Source: Pseudomonas fildesensis
Lineage (GTDB): Bacteria; Pseudomonadota; Gammaproteobacteria; Pseudomonadales; Pseudomonadaceae
Reading direction: 5' to 3'
Assembly (NCBI RefSeq): GCF_001050345.1
Contig: NZ_LFMW01000002.1
Span: 248,001-312,000, forward strand
DNA length: 64,000 nt
The translations under genes and the position numbers were made by a program. Shown here one piece after another: positions 49,096 through 58,449 of the stretch; position 1 is the first letter of the stretch; each line of letters opens with the position of its first letter. The notes beneath the pieces were generated by a model. The model made no database searches and had not been told where the DNA came from. It saw only the letters and a list, made by a program, of their open reading frames with translations.

Positions 49096-50414
49096 AAAGC
49101 CTGCGCTTGCGCCTGACGTTCAAACTTGGCGCCGCTTTTGTGCTGATCTGGGCCCTGGCGGCGGCCTGGATGCTCAACGACTTGCGCAACCAAATGATGT
49201 TCTCCCTCGACCAGCGCCTGGTGGCATCGGCACGCATGGTGGCGGGGTTGATGGAACAGATGCCGGGCCTGGTAAGCACCGCCGAAGGCAAGCATTTCAG
49301 TGCCGAGCAACTCAATGTGCCGGGCGGCATGGCCTGCCAGGTCAGTTCCTTGCGCGGGGAAGTGTTGGCGCGCAGCCACACCACCCCGGAACAGGGCCTG
49401 GAGTCGCACCGCAGCGGTTTTCGCGACCAGACCATCGACGGCGCCGCCTGGCGCAGCTTTACCCTGGCCCGTGGCGACCTGTTTATCACCACCGCCGACC
49501 GCCAGGTGGAACGTGAAGCGCTGAACCTGTCGATCCTGCTGGCCGCTTCGGTGCCGGTGGGCGTGGCCCTGTTGGGCTGCCTGTGCCTGCTGTGGCTGGG
49601 CATCGGGCAGAGCCTGCTGCCGCTCAACCGCATGCGCGACGCGCTGATGCGGCGCAGCGCCGACTCCCTCGAACCGTTGCAGATCCACCCGCTGCCCAGC
49701 GAACTCAAACCGCTGCTCGACACCCAGAACCAACTGCTGCAGCGCATCGCCAAGACCATCGAGCGCGAACGCCGCCTCACCGGCGACGCCGCCCACGAAT
49801 TGCGCAGCCCACTGACGGCGATCAAGACCCACCTGCAAGTGGCGCGCATGACCGACGGCGCGGCCCGCGACCAGTCGCTGGCCCATGCCGAGGAGGGCGC
49901 CGACCGCCTGCATCGCACCCTGGAGCAATTGCTGTTGCTGGCGCGGGTCGAGGGCAGCCTGTCGTTCGATGACGGCTTGCAGTCCAGCGCCGAGCAGGTC
50001 GCACGGCTGGCGATCCAGGATGCCCACGCCGGCGACAATCAGCGCATCGATCTGATCCTGCCGGAGAACCTCTCAAGCGCCCCGGTAGAAATGCCGGTGG
50101 GCCTTGCGGTCGCGGCCTTGCGCAACCTGCTGGACAACGCTTTGCGCCACACCCCGGCCGATACCCGGGTGGAGCTCAACGTGCTCACCACTGCCGACAC
50201 GGTGGTGTTCCGCGTGCGTGACCATGGCACGCAAATCTCCAGCGAAGACCTGCAATACCTGACTCAACGCTTCTGGCGTAATGGCAGCAGCGAGGGCTGT
50301 GGCCTGGGCCTGGCGATCGTGCAGGCGATTGTGCAGCGCTGTTCCTGCTCATTGAAATTCGACAGCCAGCCGGATGGCCTGCGGGTCGACCTGGGCATGC
50401 CGCTGCGGCGCTGA
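49092..50414 (+). CDS. dsbS: Sensor histidine kinase DsbS
   Basis: Membrane kinase partner of DsbR; 440 residues. TM1 near 10-30 (LGAAFVLIWALAAAWML), a periplasmic domain (about 32-140), TM2 near 142-165 (LLAASVPVGVALLGCLCLLWLGI), HisKA with TGDAAHELRSPLTAIKTH, and HATPase (LLDNALRHTPA, VRDHGTQIS, GCGLGLAI). It starts with TTG overlapping the dsbR stop. The orthologue is known as a copper sensor that uses a cysteine in its periplasmic domain; a Cys is visible in GGMACQVSSLRG. Confidence 0.9.
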   Translation: MKSLRLRLTFKLGAAFVLIWALAAAWMLNDLRNQMMFSLDQRLVASARMVAGLMEQMPGLVSTAEGKHFSAEQLNVPGGMACQVSSLRGEVLARSHTTPEQGLESHRSGFRDQTIDGAAWRSFTLARGDLFITTADRQVEREALNLSILLAASVPVGVALLGCLCLLWLGIGQSLLPLNRMRDALMRRSADSLEPLQIHPLPSELKPLLDTQNQLLQRIAKTIERERRLTGDAAHELRSPLTAIKTHLQVARMTDGAARDQSLAHAEEGADRLHRTLEQLLLLARVEGSLSFDDGLQSSAEQVARLAIQDAHAGDNQRIDLILPENLSSAPVEMPVGLAVAALRNLLDNALRHTPADTRVELNVLTTADTVVFRVRDHGTQISSEDLQYLTQRFWRNGSSEGCGLGLAIVQAIVQRCSCSLKFDSQPDGLRVDLGMPLRR

Positions 50415-50450
50415 TCACTTTTCTTTCAAGTGCCAAATAGTTACCGCCTT

Positions 50451-50488
50451 CCTGAGGTTCAAGCCTTCAGGATGGCAGTAATTTTTTT
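50451..50488 (+). terminator. Possible terminator after dsbS
   Basis: TCCTGAGG pairs with CCTTCAGGA with one bulge, and a T run follows about 10 bases later (50482-50488). The distance from stem to T run is longer than usual, so this is weak. Confidence 0.35.
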
Positions 50489-50538
50489 GCGCTTGAACGG
50501 GCCGAAAGACTCGGCCTGTATTGAAAAGGACGGTTCAT

Positions 50539-51306
50539 ATGTTGGTCATCGATACCAGTTTCCCTGCCAGGGACTTCAACGAACGTAACGGTGAAGCGGT
50601 GCGGCAGGTGATCCTGCATTACACCGCGGCGCCCTTCGCTTCATCCCTGCGGACCCTGACCCAAAACGGCGTCAGCGCTCATTACCTGCTGCCTGATCCG
50701 GATGACCCCGGTTATCGCGCCACAGGGTATGAAGAATTGCGCGTGTTTCGCCTGGTGGCCGAGGACCAGCGCGCGTGGCATGCCGGCGCGAGTCACTGGG
50801 GCGGGCGGGATAACCTCAATAGCCGGTCAATAGGCGTCGAGATCGTCAACCTGGCGCGGGACGAAGGGGGCGTGTTTACCTTTCCTGCGTACGTTCAGGA
50901 ACAGGTTGATGTGTTGATTGCGCTGGTTCGGGACATTCTTGAGCGGTACCCGCAGATCGGGCCTGCCGATATTCTTGGGCATTCGGACGTGGCCTATTGG
51001 CGCAAGAGTGATCCGGGGCCCCGGTTGCCGTGGCGGGTTTTGTTCGAGGCGGGAGTGGGCGCTTGGTTTGATGAGTCGACGCGGGCGATGTATCAGCGGC
51101 GGTTTTGTGTCGGGTTGCCGCCGGAGGTAGAGGTGGAGCGGGCGTTTCAGCGTTACGGGTATAAGCCGGCGCAGAATCGCCAGGCGTTTGTGCAGCGGAC
51201 CCGGGCGTTTCAGATGCACTTTCGGGCGCGGGATTATTGTGGGGTTCTGGATGCTGAGACGTGTGCGGTTTTGTATGCGTTGAATGAAAAGTATCGGGGG
51301 ATTTGA
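50539..51306 (+). CDS. AmpDh3-like N-acetylmuramoyl-L-alanine amidase
   Basis: Zinc amidase of the AmpD/Amidase_2 family. The 255 residues have LHYTAAPFASSL with the first Zn-ligand His, RAWHAGASHWGGRDNLN, VGVEIVN-type segment IGVEIVNLARD and GHSDVAYWRKSDPGP with the last ligands, then a peptidoglycan-binding-like tail (AFQRYGYKPAQN, ALNEKYRGI). Length and sequence pattern match AmpDh3 of P. aeruginosa, a periplasmic-acting amidase reported as a type VI effector. No classical signal peptide is visible. Start: ATG at 50539, AAAGGA 8 bases upstream. Confidence 0.87.
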   Translation: MLVIDTSFPARDFNERNGEAVRQVILHYTAAPFASSLRTLTQNGVSAHYLLPDPDDPGYRATGYEELRVFRLVAEDQRAWHAGASHWGGRDNLNSRSIGVEIVNLARDEGGVFTFPAYVQEQVDVLIALVRDILERYPQIGPADILGHSDVAYWRKSDPGPRLPWRVLFEAGVGAWFDESTRAMYQRRFCVGLPPEVEVERAFQRYGYKPAQNRQAFVQRTRAFQMHFRARDYCGVLDAETCAVLYALNEKYRGI

Positions 51307-51355
51307 GGGTTTTTGGATTGAGTACATATCCGTTGGGGCGGTAACGGCTGATGCT

Positions 51356-51381
51356 GATCGTTCCCATGCGTGGGAACGATC
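51356..51381. repeat. Short REP-like hairpin
   Basis: GATCGTTCCCA (51356-51366), loop TGCG, TGGGAACGATC (51371-51381). It carries the outer arm of the repeat at 8119-8252 but lacks the inner CGCTCTGCG, so it looks like an internal deletion of that element. Confidence 0.75.
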
Positions 51382-51415
51382 ATAGGTACATCCATCAGAT
51401 TTTAAGACCCAAGCC

Positions 51416-51439
51416 TAAATCCCCCCTCAGCTGATGCGT
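51416..51439 (+). promoter_or_regulatory. PvdS promoter (IS box) of pvdH
   Basis: TAAAT (51416-51420), 16 bases, CGT (51437-51439): an exact match to the iron-starvation box. It ends 95 bases before the pvdH ATG. This ties pvdH to pvdS at 25194. Confidence 0.88.
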
Positions 51440-51534
51440 TTCCAGAACAGGATATCCGTGCGCCTACCCTTGGGACCAGACGCCAACGGATCGGCAGTTT
51501 GGTCACCATCATCAGCGTATTGAGGGATCGAGAG

Positions 51535-52947
51535 ATGTCAGTCGCTACCAGCCGTATCGAAGACACCCACGTGCACATCAGCCCGGCACCTGCGGAAACG
51601 CTCTACCAGTTCGACGAAACCCCACTGCTTGCCCGCCAGCGTCAGCAGGAGTCCAACGCCCGCAGCTACCCACGGCGTATCCCCCTGGCACTCAAGCGCG
51701 CCAAGGGTATTTACGTGGAAGACGTGGAAGGCCGCAGCTTCATCGACTGCCTGGCCGGTGCCGGCACGCTGGCGCTGGGGCATAACCACCCGGTGGTGAT
51801 TGCGGCCATCCAGCAGGTCCTGGCCGACGAACTGCCCCTGCATACCCTGGACCTGACCACGCCGGTCAAGGACCAGTTCGTGCAAGACCTGTTCGGCCTG
51901 TTGCCCAAAGAACTCGCGCGCGAAGCGAAGATCCAGTTTTGCGGCCCCACCGGTACCGATGCCGTGGAAGCCGCGTTGAAGCTGGTGCGCACCGCCACCG
52001 GGCGCAGTACGGTGTTGTCGTTCCAGGGCGGTTATCACGGCATGAGCCAGGGCGCGTTGAGCCTGATGGGCAGCCTGGGGCCGAAGAAGCCTTTGGGCGC
52101 GCTGCTGAGCAATGGCGTGCAATTTCTGCCGTATCCCTACGACTATCGCTGCCCATTCGGCCTCGGCGGTGCGGAGGGTGTGCGCGTCAATTTGCATTAC
52201 CTGGAAAACCTGCTCAACGACCCTGAAGCCGGGGTGTCGCTGCCAGCGGCGGTGATTGTCGAAGTGGTACAGGGCGAGGGCGGCGTAATCCCGGCGGACC
52301 TCGACTGGTTGCGCGGCCTGCGGCGGATTACCGAGCGGGCGGGTGTGGCGTTGATCGTCGATGAAATCCAGAGTGGTTTCGGTCGCACCGGCAAGATGTT
52401 TGCTTTTGAGCACGCGGGGATCATCCCGGATGTGGTGGTCATGTCCAAAGCCATCGGCGGTAGCCTGCCCCTGGCGGTGGTGGTGTATCGCGACTGGCTC
52501 GACACCTGGCTGCCGGGCGCCCATGCCGGGACTTTCCGGGGCAATCAAATGGCGATGGCGACAGGTTCGGCGGTGATGCGCTACCTCACGGAGCACGACC
52601 TGGCCGGCCATGCGACAGCCATGGGCGAGCGCCTCGGCGAACACCTGCGCATCCTGCAGCGTGACTATCCGCACTTGGGGGATATTCGCGGTCGTGGGCT
52701 GATGCTCGGCGTGGAACTGGTGGACCCGGACGGTGCTCTTGATATCCAGGGCCACCCGCCGGTGCACCGCCAACTGGCACCGCTGGTGCAGCGCGAATGC
52801 CTCAAGCGCGGTTTGATCCTGGAACTGGGCGGCCGGCATGGCAGTGTGGTGCGCTTCCTGCCCCCGCTGGTGATCACCGGTGCTGAAGTGGATCGCGTGG
52901 CCGAGATTTTCGGGCGCGCCCTGGCTGCAGCGGTCGCCAGCCTCTAA
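51535..52947 (+). CDS. pvdH: L-2,4-diaminobutyrate:2-oxoglutarate aminotransferase PvdH
   Basis: PLP-dependent class III aminotransferase that makes 2,4-diaminobutyrate from aspartate semialdehyde for pyoverdine. The 470 residues have [51 protein letters not shown] and the PLP lysine Lys305 ([13 protein letters not shown]). Start: ATG at 51535 after GAGGG. The product feeds the third adenylation domain of PvdL. An MbtH-like gene follows. Confidence 0.95.
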   Translation: MSVATSRIEDTHVHISPAPAETLYQFDETPLLARQRQQESNARSYPRRIPLALKRAKGIYVEDVEGRSFIDCLAGAGTLALGHNHPVVIAAIQQVLADELPLHTLDLTTPVKDQFVQDLFGLLPKELAREAKIQFCGPTGTDAVEAALKLVRTATGRSTVLSFQGGYHGMSQGALSLMGSLGPKKPLGALLSNGVQFLPYPYDYRCPFGLGGAEGVRVNLHYLENLLNDPEAGVSLPAAVIVEVVQGEGGVIPADLDWLRGLRRITERAGVALIVDEIQSGFGRTGKMFAFEHAGIIPDVVVMSKAIGGSLPLAVVVYRDWLDTWLPGAHAGTFRGNQMAMATGSAVMRYLTEHDLAGHATAMGERLGEHLRILQRDYPHLGDIRGRGLMLGVELVDPDGALDIQGHPPVHRQLAPLVQRECLKRGLILELGGRHGSVVRFLPPLVITGAEVDRVAEIFGRALAAAVASL

Positions 52948-52968
52948 TTTTTCAGTGCCTTGGTACGT
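52945..52968 (+). promoter_or_regulatory. Candidate PvdS promoter (IS box) of mbtH-like gene
   Basis: TAATT (52945-52949, overlapping the pvdH stop codon), 16 bases, CGT (52966-52968). Same single deviation from TAAAT-N16-CGT as the pvdG box, and ends 61 bases before the next ATG. Confidence 0.65.
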
Positions 52969-53029
52969 TTCTACAGATATCAGCGCTGCGCGTGGTGCGC
53001 AGCCAGCCTTTGAGCGACGGAGAACAGCA

Positions 53030-53251
53030 ATGACCTCAGTATTTGACCGCGACGACATCCTGTTTCAGGTAGTGGTCAACCATGAAGAACAGTACTCCAT
53101 CTGGCCCGACTACAAGGCTGTGCCGGAAGGCTGGCGCACCGTGGGCAAGAGCGGCATGAAGAAAGAGTGCCTGGCCTACATCGAAGAAGTCTGGACCGAT
53201 ATGCGCCCATTGAGCCTGCGCCAGAAGATGGACAGTGCCGCCCTGGCCTGA
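53030..53251 (+). CDS. MbtH-like protein of the pyoverdine locus
   Basis: Small activator of NRPS adenylation domains, 73 residues. The family signature is present: [19 protein letters not shown], then [26 protein letters not shown] (read as [17 protein letters not shown] and TDMRPLSLR). The ATG at 53030 follows CGGAGA. It probably binds PvdL or the other pyoverdine synthetases and is co-regulated by PvdS through its own box or from pvdH. Confidence 0.95.
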   Translation: MTSVFDRDDILFQVVVNHEEQYSIWPDYKAVPEGWRTVGKSGMKKECLAYIEEVWTDMRPLSLRQKMDSAALA

Positions 53252-53283
53252 CACAACCCCCTGTGGCGAGCGTGCCTGTTGTG

Positions 53284-53410
53284 GCGAGCGGGCTTGCCCC
53301 GCGTTGGGCTGCGAAGCAGCCCCAAAACCTGCCACTGAGCAATTGCTGACACACCGCATTCATCTTCACTGGGGCTGCTTCGCAGCCCAACGCGGGGCAA
53401 GCCCGCTCGC
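53284..53410. repeat. REPIN with 41-bp perfect inverted arms
   Basis: Bases 53284-53324 are repeated exactly in inverse orientation at 53370-53410, around a 45-base centre. Each arm contains two small palindromes (GGGCTTGCCCC and GGGCTGCGAAGCAGCCC). A partial third copy (GTGGCGAGCG) precedes it. It lies between the convergent mbtH-like gene and the MscS gene. Confidence 0.9.
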
Positions 53411-53443
53411 TACAATAAGCCCTTCTGCAGCCACAGACAGACC

Positions 53444-55612
53444 TTAGGCGTTCTTCTCTTTCGCCAACCCGCCCGAAGCCCCCGTCACCACCTGCACACT
53501 CAAACGCGGCGTGGCCAGGTCCAGCCCGGCTTCATCCAGTTGACGCTTGAGCGACAGGTTGAACGCCCGCGACACTTCCCATTGCTTGATCGGCGCAGTC
53601 TTGAAGCGCGCGCGCAGGATCGCGCTGCCCGACTCAAAACTTTCCACGCCCTGGATCTCCAGCGGTGACCAGATATTGCGGCGCTGCAGCGGGTCGTTGC
53701 GCACTTTCTGGCCGACGTCGCGCATCAACTTGATGGCGTCGTCGATTTCCATGTTGTAGGGAATCGCCACCCGGAAGATCGCGTAGCCGAACTCCCGCGA
53801 GTAGTTCTTGATGCTCTTGATCTCGCTGAACGGGATGGTGTGCACGATACCGTCGATGTCCCGCAGGCGCACAGTGCGGATGGTCAGGCCTTCGACGGTG
53901 CCGAGGTGGCCGCCGACGTCCACGTAGTCATCGATAGCCAGGGAGTCTTCGATGATGATGAACAGGCCGGTGATCAAATCTGCCACCAGTGACTGCGCAC
54001 CAAAACCGATGGCCAGGCCGATCACACCGGCACCGGCGAGCAGCGGCGTGACGTTCATGCCCATGTTCGCCAGGGCGACGATGGCGGCGATGATAAAGAT
54101 GGTCACAAACAGTACGTTGCGGATCAACGGCATCATGGTCTGCGCGCGCGCGTTGGCCAGGCCTTTGCGTGAGCGGGTGAGGGCGTGGTGAATCGCGGTG
54201 TCGCTGAGAATCCAGATCAGCCAGGCGAACAGCAGCGTACCGCCGAGGCCGAACAGCTTGACGCTGATTTCATGGCCGTCGCCTTCGGTAAAGCGAATCA
54301 ACGACAGGCCCCAGACACGCAGCCCCAGTTCGATAAACACCAGCCACACCACCAGGTGGGCCAGGGTGTAGACGAAGCTTTTCAGCCGCTCGGAATACAG
54401 CGCATGACGCTTGTGCCCGCGTTGCGGCTTGAGCGCGTGGCGGCGTACCAGCCCATTGATCACCATGCAGAGCACCAGCAACACCGTGCACAGCAGTGAC
54501 TGGCGCAACGCCGTGCTGGTGTCGCCGGCGGACACGAAGGTGGCGAACAGCGAGATGCCGACCAACAGCAGGGCCGGGATGTACCAGAAGGTGCCGATGA
54601 TTTCGATTGTGTCGCTGAGGGCGCGGCGGGTCAGGCGGCGCGACAGTGGCTGGTTGCGGATGAGGTGCGCGATCGGGCGCCGGAAACGCAGGATAAACAC
54701 GCCGGTGGACAGTGCGGCCATCACATTGGCGATGGTCGCTGCCGTGTGGGCCAGGTGCTGACCCAGGGCTTCCACCAGCCGTGGATCGCTCAAGGCTTCA
54801 CCAAAGGCGGCGAAACTGCCAATCCACCACAGCGGGCGGAAGGCCTGGCGGCGCAGAATATACAGCGCGCGGTGGCGATGGGGCCCGTCGAGCACGGAAA
54901 AAGCAATCACGCAGATCGCCGAGAAACAGGTGCCGACCACCAGTGCGTAGGCCAGCACCATCGCCAGGGATTTGCCCAGGGACGAGGGCAGCGCATAGCT
55001 CAGGTAAACCGTGATCACCAGCGCGATCAGCCATGGCCCGAGTTTGCGCAGGGCGAAGCGCAACATGTCCCAGGTGCGCGGGTGTTGCGGCAGTTCCTCA
55101 GGCAGGCCAAAGCGCTCACGCACGCGGTGGCTGAGCCAGATCAGCGCAGCGGCCAACAGGCTCCACACCGCGAGGATCAAGGCAAAACCGAAAATGATTG
55201 GCAGCCATTCGCTGGCCGGCAGCATCAACGCGCTGAGTTCGTCCTTGGCCTGGTCGAACTCGTTGGACCAGCGCCCGAGCGGGCTGTCGGCGCCGGAGAA
55301 CTGCTGCTCAAGGCCTGACAGCGTACTGCCGATCAACCCGAGCACGCCCTGTTCGGCGACCGGTTGGGCCTTTTGCGTGGCCTGGCGCAGTTTTTTCAGG
55401 TCGCTCAGCAGTTGGGTGCGCTGCTGGTCGTTTTCCAGGGTCTTGATCACCTCGTCCAGCGACTGCCCCAAAGGGAGTTCGGCCTGGGGTTGGGTCTTGC
55501 TGGAACTGCCCAACAGCCCGGGCAAACCAACGGCTTGGGCAGGCGTGAGCGGTAGCAGCGTGAGCAGGGTAATCAGCAGGTAGCAGGGCAGGGCAAACAG
55601 ACGGGAAAGCAC
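53444..55612 (-). CDS. MscS-family mechanosensitive channel (YbiO-like)
   Basis: Large MscS-type channel for osmotic down-shock. The 722 residues have a signal-like N-terminus (MLSRLFALPCYLLITLLTLL), a periplasmic helical stretch to about 130, roughly ten membrane segments and a C-terminal MscS core: pore helix region AGAGVIGLAIGFGAQSLVADLI, then GLFIIIEDSLAIDDYVDVGG and HTIPFSEIKSIKNYSR. Length and layout resemble E. coli YbiO (about 740 residues). Single gene, convergent with the mbtH-like gene. Confidence 0.88.
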   Translation of the reverse strand: MLSRLFALPCYLLITLLTLLPLTPAQAVGLPGLLGSSSKTQPQAELPLGQSLDEVIKTLENDQQRTQLLSDLKKLRQATQKAQPVAEQGVLGLIGSTLSGLEQQFSGADSPLGRWSNEFDQAKDELSALMLPASEWLPIIFGFALILAVWSLLAAALIWLSHRVRERFGLPEELPQHPRTWDMLRFALRKLGPWLIALVITVYLSYALPSSLGKSLAMVLAYALVVGTCFSAICVIAFSVLDGPHRHRALYILRRQAFRPLWWIGSFAAFGEALSDPRLVEALGQHLAHTAATIANVMAALSTGVFILRFRRPIAHLIRNQPLSRRLTRRALSDTIEIIGTFWYIPALLLVGISLFATFVSAGDTSTALRQSLLCTVLLVLCMVINGLVRRHALKPQRGHKRHALYSERLKSFVYTLAHLVVWLVFIELGLRVWGLSLIRFTEGDGHEISVKLFGLGGTLLFAWLIWILSDTAIHHALTRSRKGLANARAQTMMPLIRNVLFVTIFIIAAIVALANMGMNVTPLLAGAGVIGLAIGFGAQSLVADLITGLFIIIEDSLAIDDYVDVGGHLGTVEGLTIRTVRLRDIDGIVHTIPFSEIKSIKNYSREFGYAIFRVAIPYNMEIDDAIKLMRDVGQKVRNDPLQRRNIWSPLEIQGVESFESGSAILRARFKTAPIKQWEVSRAFNLSLKRQLDEAGLDLATPRLSVQVVTGASGGLAKEKNA

Positions 55613-55684
55613 GAGGCGGTCAACCTTGAAAACGACGAGTTGACCGAGTGTACGAGGCCGCTATGCCCAATGCGAGTGCATTTG

Positions 55685-55861
55685 TCATTCCGCCAGTTTG
55701 GCGAGGATCTTGTAAACCACGGTGCCCAGGATCAGCAGCATGCCGACCCACATGCCGAACACACCGACGGGTTTGTCGCGAAAGTTGAAGCCCACAGCCA
55801 GCAGGATCATGCCGATGATGATGGGGATAAGCATGGCGTGGAACGAGGACATGGAGATCAT
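55685..55861 (-). CDS. Small two-helix membrane protein
   Basis: No family recognised. The 58 residues hold two hydrophobic helices (MLIPIIIGMILLAVGF and GVFGMWVGMLLILGTVVYKIL) joined by a short charged loop (NFRDKPV). The start is uncertain: ATG at 55861 (MISMSS) or three codons on; an in-frame codon at 55897 would add a basic tail. It lies between the MscS gene and apeB, same strand as both. Confidence 0.6.
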   Translation of the reverse strand: MISMSSFHAMLIPIIIGMILLAVGFNFRDKPVGVFGMWVGMLLILGTVVYKILAKLAE

Positions 55862-55948
55862 GGTGCGACGGCCTTGTCGAAGTGGGAAGACTGACAAGTC
55901 TAGGCCGGATTGCGGGAGGTGGAGTTGATATGTGTCAGCTGCGGAATT

Positions 55949-55982
55949 TTCTGTAGGAGCTGGCTTGTCAGCTCCTACAGAA
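55949..55982. repeat. REP-like hairpin after apeB
   Basis: TTCTGTAGGAGCTG (55949-55962) and CAGCTCCTACAGAA (55969-55982) form a perfect 14-bp stem with a 6-base loop, 8 bases 3' of the apeB stop on the minus strand. TGTAGGAGC is a common Pseudomonas REP core; it may also serve as terminator. Confidence 0.82.
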
Positions 55983-55989
55983 CACCTTC

Positions 55990-57279
55990 CTAAGGCAAAT
56001 CGCGACTCGCGTAGAACGCGCCCAACACTTTGACCAAATGGGCCAGGTCATGGCTGCCGCACAGTTCACGGATGGAGTGCATGGCGAACGTCGGCAGGCC
56101 GATGTCCACGGTGCGCACGCCCAGGTGGCTGGCGGTAATCGGGCCGATGGTCGAGCCGCAACCCATGTCGCTGCGCACCACGAAGCTCTGCACCGGCACT
56201 TCCTGGGCCATGCACAGGTGGCGGAAGAACCCGGCGGTTTCACTGTTGGTGGCGTAGCGCTGGTTGCTGTTGACCTTGATGACCGGGCCTGCGTTGAGTT
56301 TCGGGCCGTGGTTGGCGTCGTGTTTTTCCGCGTAATTCGGATGCACGCCGTGGGCGTTGTCCGCAGACACCAGCAGCGATTTCTGAATAGTGCGTACGAA
56401 CTCATCACCTTCCGGCAGCAGGCGGCGCAGGGTCTGTTCCAGCATCGGACCGTCAGCACCACAGGCCGAGCAGGAACCGACTTCTTCGTGGTCGTTGCAC
56501 ACCAGCACGCAGGTTTCTTCGGTCTCGCTGGTGAGCAAGGCTTGCAGGCCGGCGTAGCACGACAGCAGGTTGTCCAGGCGAGCGCCGGCGATGAAGTCGC
56601 CGTTCAGGCCAATCACCGCTGCGCTCTGGGTGTCGTAGAAGCTCAGCTCGTAGTCAAGCACCACGTCGGCGTTCAGCCCGTGCTCGCGTGCCAGTTGTTC
56701 GGTGAGCACGGCGCGGAAGTCCACGCGTTCGTCACCGGCAAATTGCGCGAGGATCGGCGGCAACTCGGTCTGGGCATTGATCGCCCAACCCTGGTTGGCT
56801 TCACGGTTCAGGTGAATGGCCAGGTTGGGAATGATGGCGATGGGCAGCTTGAAGTCGATCAGCTGGCTTTCGACCTTGCCGTCGCGGCGGAAGGTGACGC
56901 GGCCGGCGAGGGACAAGTCGCGGTCGAACCACGGCGCCAGCAACGCGCCGCCGTAGACTTCCACGCCCAACTGCCAGAAGCCCTGGCGTTGCAGCTCGGG
57001 CTGGGGCTTGACCCGCAGGCAAGGGCTGTCGGTGTGGGCGCCGACCAGGCGAATCCCGCCCTGCAGCGGCGAGTGACGGCCGAGCTTGAAGGCGATGATC
57101 GAGGAATCGTTACGGGTGACGTAGTAGCGCCCGTTGGCTTCGGTGGTCCAGGTTTCGCGCTCGTCGAGACGCTGGTAACCGGCCGCTTCCAAGCGCTGCG
57201 CGAGGGCGGCAGTGGCATGGAAAGGAGTAGGGGAGGCCTTGAGGAAGTCGATCAGGCCTTGATTCAACGCTTCGCGCAT
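55990..57279 (-). CDS. apeB: M18-family aminopeptidase
   Basis: Zinc aminopeptidase of the aspartyl aminopeptidase (M18) family. The 429 residues include [13 protein letters not shown] with a metal His and Asp, CNDHEEVGS with a Glu pair, and the C-terminal [19 protein letters not shown] with a metal His. Cytoplasmic, with no signal peptide. The ATG at 57279 begins [13 protein letters not shown], as in the family. Flanked by repeats on both sides. Confidence 0.92.
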   Translation of the reverse strand: MREALNQGLIDFLKASPTPFHATAALAQRLEAAGYQRLDERETWTTEANGRYYVTRNDSSIIAFKLGRHSPLQGGIRLVGAHTDSPCLRVKPQPELQRQGFWQLGVEVYGGALLAPWFDRDLSLAGRVTFRRDGKVESQLIDFKLPIAIIPNLAIHLNREANQGWAINAQTELPPILAQFAGDERVDFRAVLTEQLAREHGLNADVVLDYELSFYDTQSAAVIGLNGDFIAGARLDNLLSCYAGLQALLTSETEETCVLVCNDHEEVGSCSACGADGPMLEQTLRRLLPEGDEFVRTIQKSLLVSADNAHGVHPNYAEKHDANHGPKLNAGPVIKVNSNQRYATNSETAGFFRHLCMAQEVPVQSFVVRSDMGCGSTIGPITASHLGVRTVDIGLPTFAMHSIRELCGSHDLAHLVKVLGAFYASRDLP

Positions 57280-57337
57280 AAATAGCTCCAGACAGCAATG
57301 CGCGGAGTTTACCGTATTGGCCCGACCGATTCATTCT

Positions 57338-57431
57338 AGGAGCGAGCTTGCTCGCGAAAAACCTGAGAACGCCGTGTGCATTCAGGATGCCCGCGTAATC
57401 GTTGGCGATTTTTGCGAGCAAGCTCGCTCCT
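57338..57431. repeat. REPIN between apeB and rluA
   Basis: AGGAGCGAGCTTGCTCGC (57338-57355) and its exact reverse complement (57414-57431) enclose a 58-base centre. The arm sequence is the common Pseudomonas REP type. Located between two minus-strand genes. Confidence 0.88.
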
Positions 57432-57452
57432 GCAGGTACCCGGTTTTGTCGG

Positions 57453-58088
57453 TCAGAACGGTGCAGGGCACTCGAAGCGCAAACGCTTGCCGCTTTGCGG
57501 ATGGGTGAAGCTCAACATGCTCGCATGCAGGCACAGGCGCGGCCACGCGGCCAGGGCCTGTTCATGGGCGTACAAACCATCGCCCAGCAACGGATGGCCG
57601 ATCGACAGCATGTGCACGCGCAGCTGGTGCGAACGCCCGGTGATCGGTGTCAGTTCCACGCGGCACCAGTCGGCGCAGCGTTCCAGCACCTTCCAGAAGG
57701 TCAGCGCGTGCTTGCCGAATTCGTGGTCGACCACATGGCGCGGCTTGGTCGGCGGGTCGTAGCGCAGGGGCAGGTCGATGCTGCCGCTGTCCAGTTCCGG
57801 TTGGCCCCACGCCAAGGCGGTGTAGGCCTTTTCGGTTTCACGATCGTGAAACTGGCGGGACAGTTCGCGGTGTGTGTCGGCGTCCCGCGCGAGCAGGATG
57901 ATCCCTGAGGTTTCCCAGTCCAGGCGATGGACGATGCGCGCTTCGGGGTAGCCGTTTTCCTGCAGGCGTGTGATCAGGCAGTCCTTGTTATCGTCGGCGC
58001 GGCCAGGCACCGAGAGCAGCAGGGTCGGCTTGTTCACCACCAGGACAGCGTCGTCCTGATAGAGGATGTGGATGTTGGACAACGGCAT
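57453..58088 (-). CDS. rluA: RluA-family pseudouridine synthase
   Basis: Pseudouridine synthase for 23S rRNA and tRNA in the RluA group. The 211 residues lack an S4 domain, as RluA does, and carry the catalytic Asp in ARIVHRLDWETSGI, plus TGRSHQLRVHMLSIGHPLLGD (read as TGRSHQLRVHM and GHPLLGD). Start: ATG at 58088 (MPLSNIHILYQDD), which gives the usual length. Followed downstream by a REPIN. Confidence 0.9.
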   Translation of the reverse strand: MPLSNIHILYQDDAVLVVNKPTLLLSVPGRADDNKDCLITRLQENGYPEARIVHRLDWETSGIILLARDADTHRELSRQFHDRETEKAYTALAWGQPELDSGSIDLPLRYDPPTKPRHVVDHEFGKHALTFWKVLERCADWCRVELTPITGRSHQLRVHMLSIGHPLLGDGLYAHEQALAAWPRLCLHASMLSFTHPQSGKRLRFECPAPF

Positions 58089-58191
58089 TAAACAGCCTCG
58101 TAACAAACGCCAACGGCGACACGTTTACCCGTGGCAACCGATAAATCGATTGTCGCGGGTAAACGTGCCGCCGTGGCAGCCGCCTTTTCGA

Positions 58192-58446
58192 TCAACGATC
58201 AGGCAGGGTGATATTGAGTTCCAGAATCGAGCAACTGCCGTCATTTTCCAGAGCGACATGCACGTCATCGTTGCCGATATTGACGTACTTGCGGATCACC
58301 TCGACCAATTCCTTCTGCAAGGCTGGCAGGTAGTCCGGCGTGCTGCGTTGGCCGCGTTCGTGCGCCACGATGATCTGTAGACGCTCTTTCGCTACCGACG
58401 CGGTACTTGGCTTTTTGTTGGCGCGAAAGAAGTCGAGAAATTTCAT
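58192..58446 (-). CDS. minE: Cell division topological specificity factor MinE
   Basis: Stimulates MinD ATPase and sets up pole-to-pole oscillation. The 84 residues begin [30 protein letters not shown] with the membrane-binding and MinD-contacting helix ([13 protein letters not shown]), then the topological domain ([17 protein letters not shown]). Three bases separate it from the minD stop, so the two are an operon. Confidence 0.96.
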   Translation of the reverse strand: MKFLDFFRANKKPSTASVAKERLQIIVAHERGQRSTPDYLPALQKELVEVIRKYVNIGNDDVHVALENDGSCSILELNITLPDR

Positions 58447-58449
58447 TGT

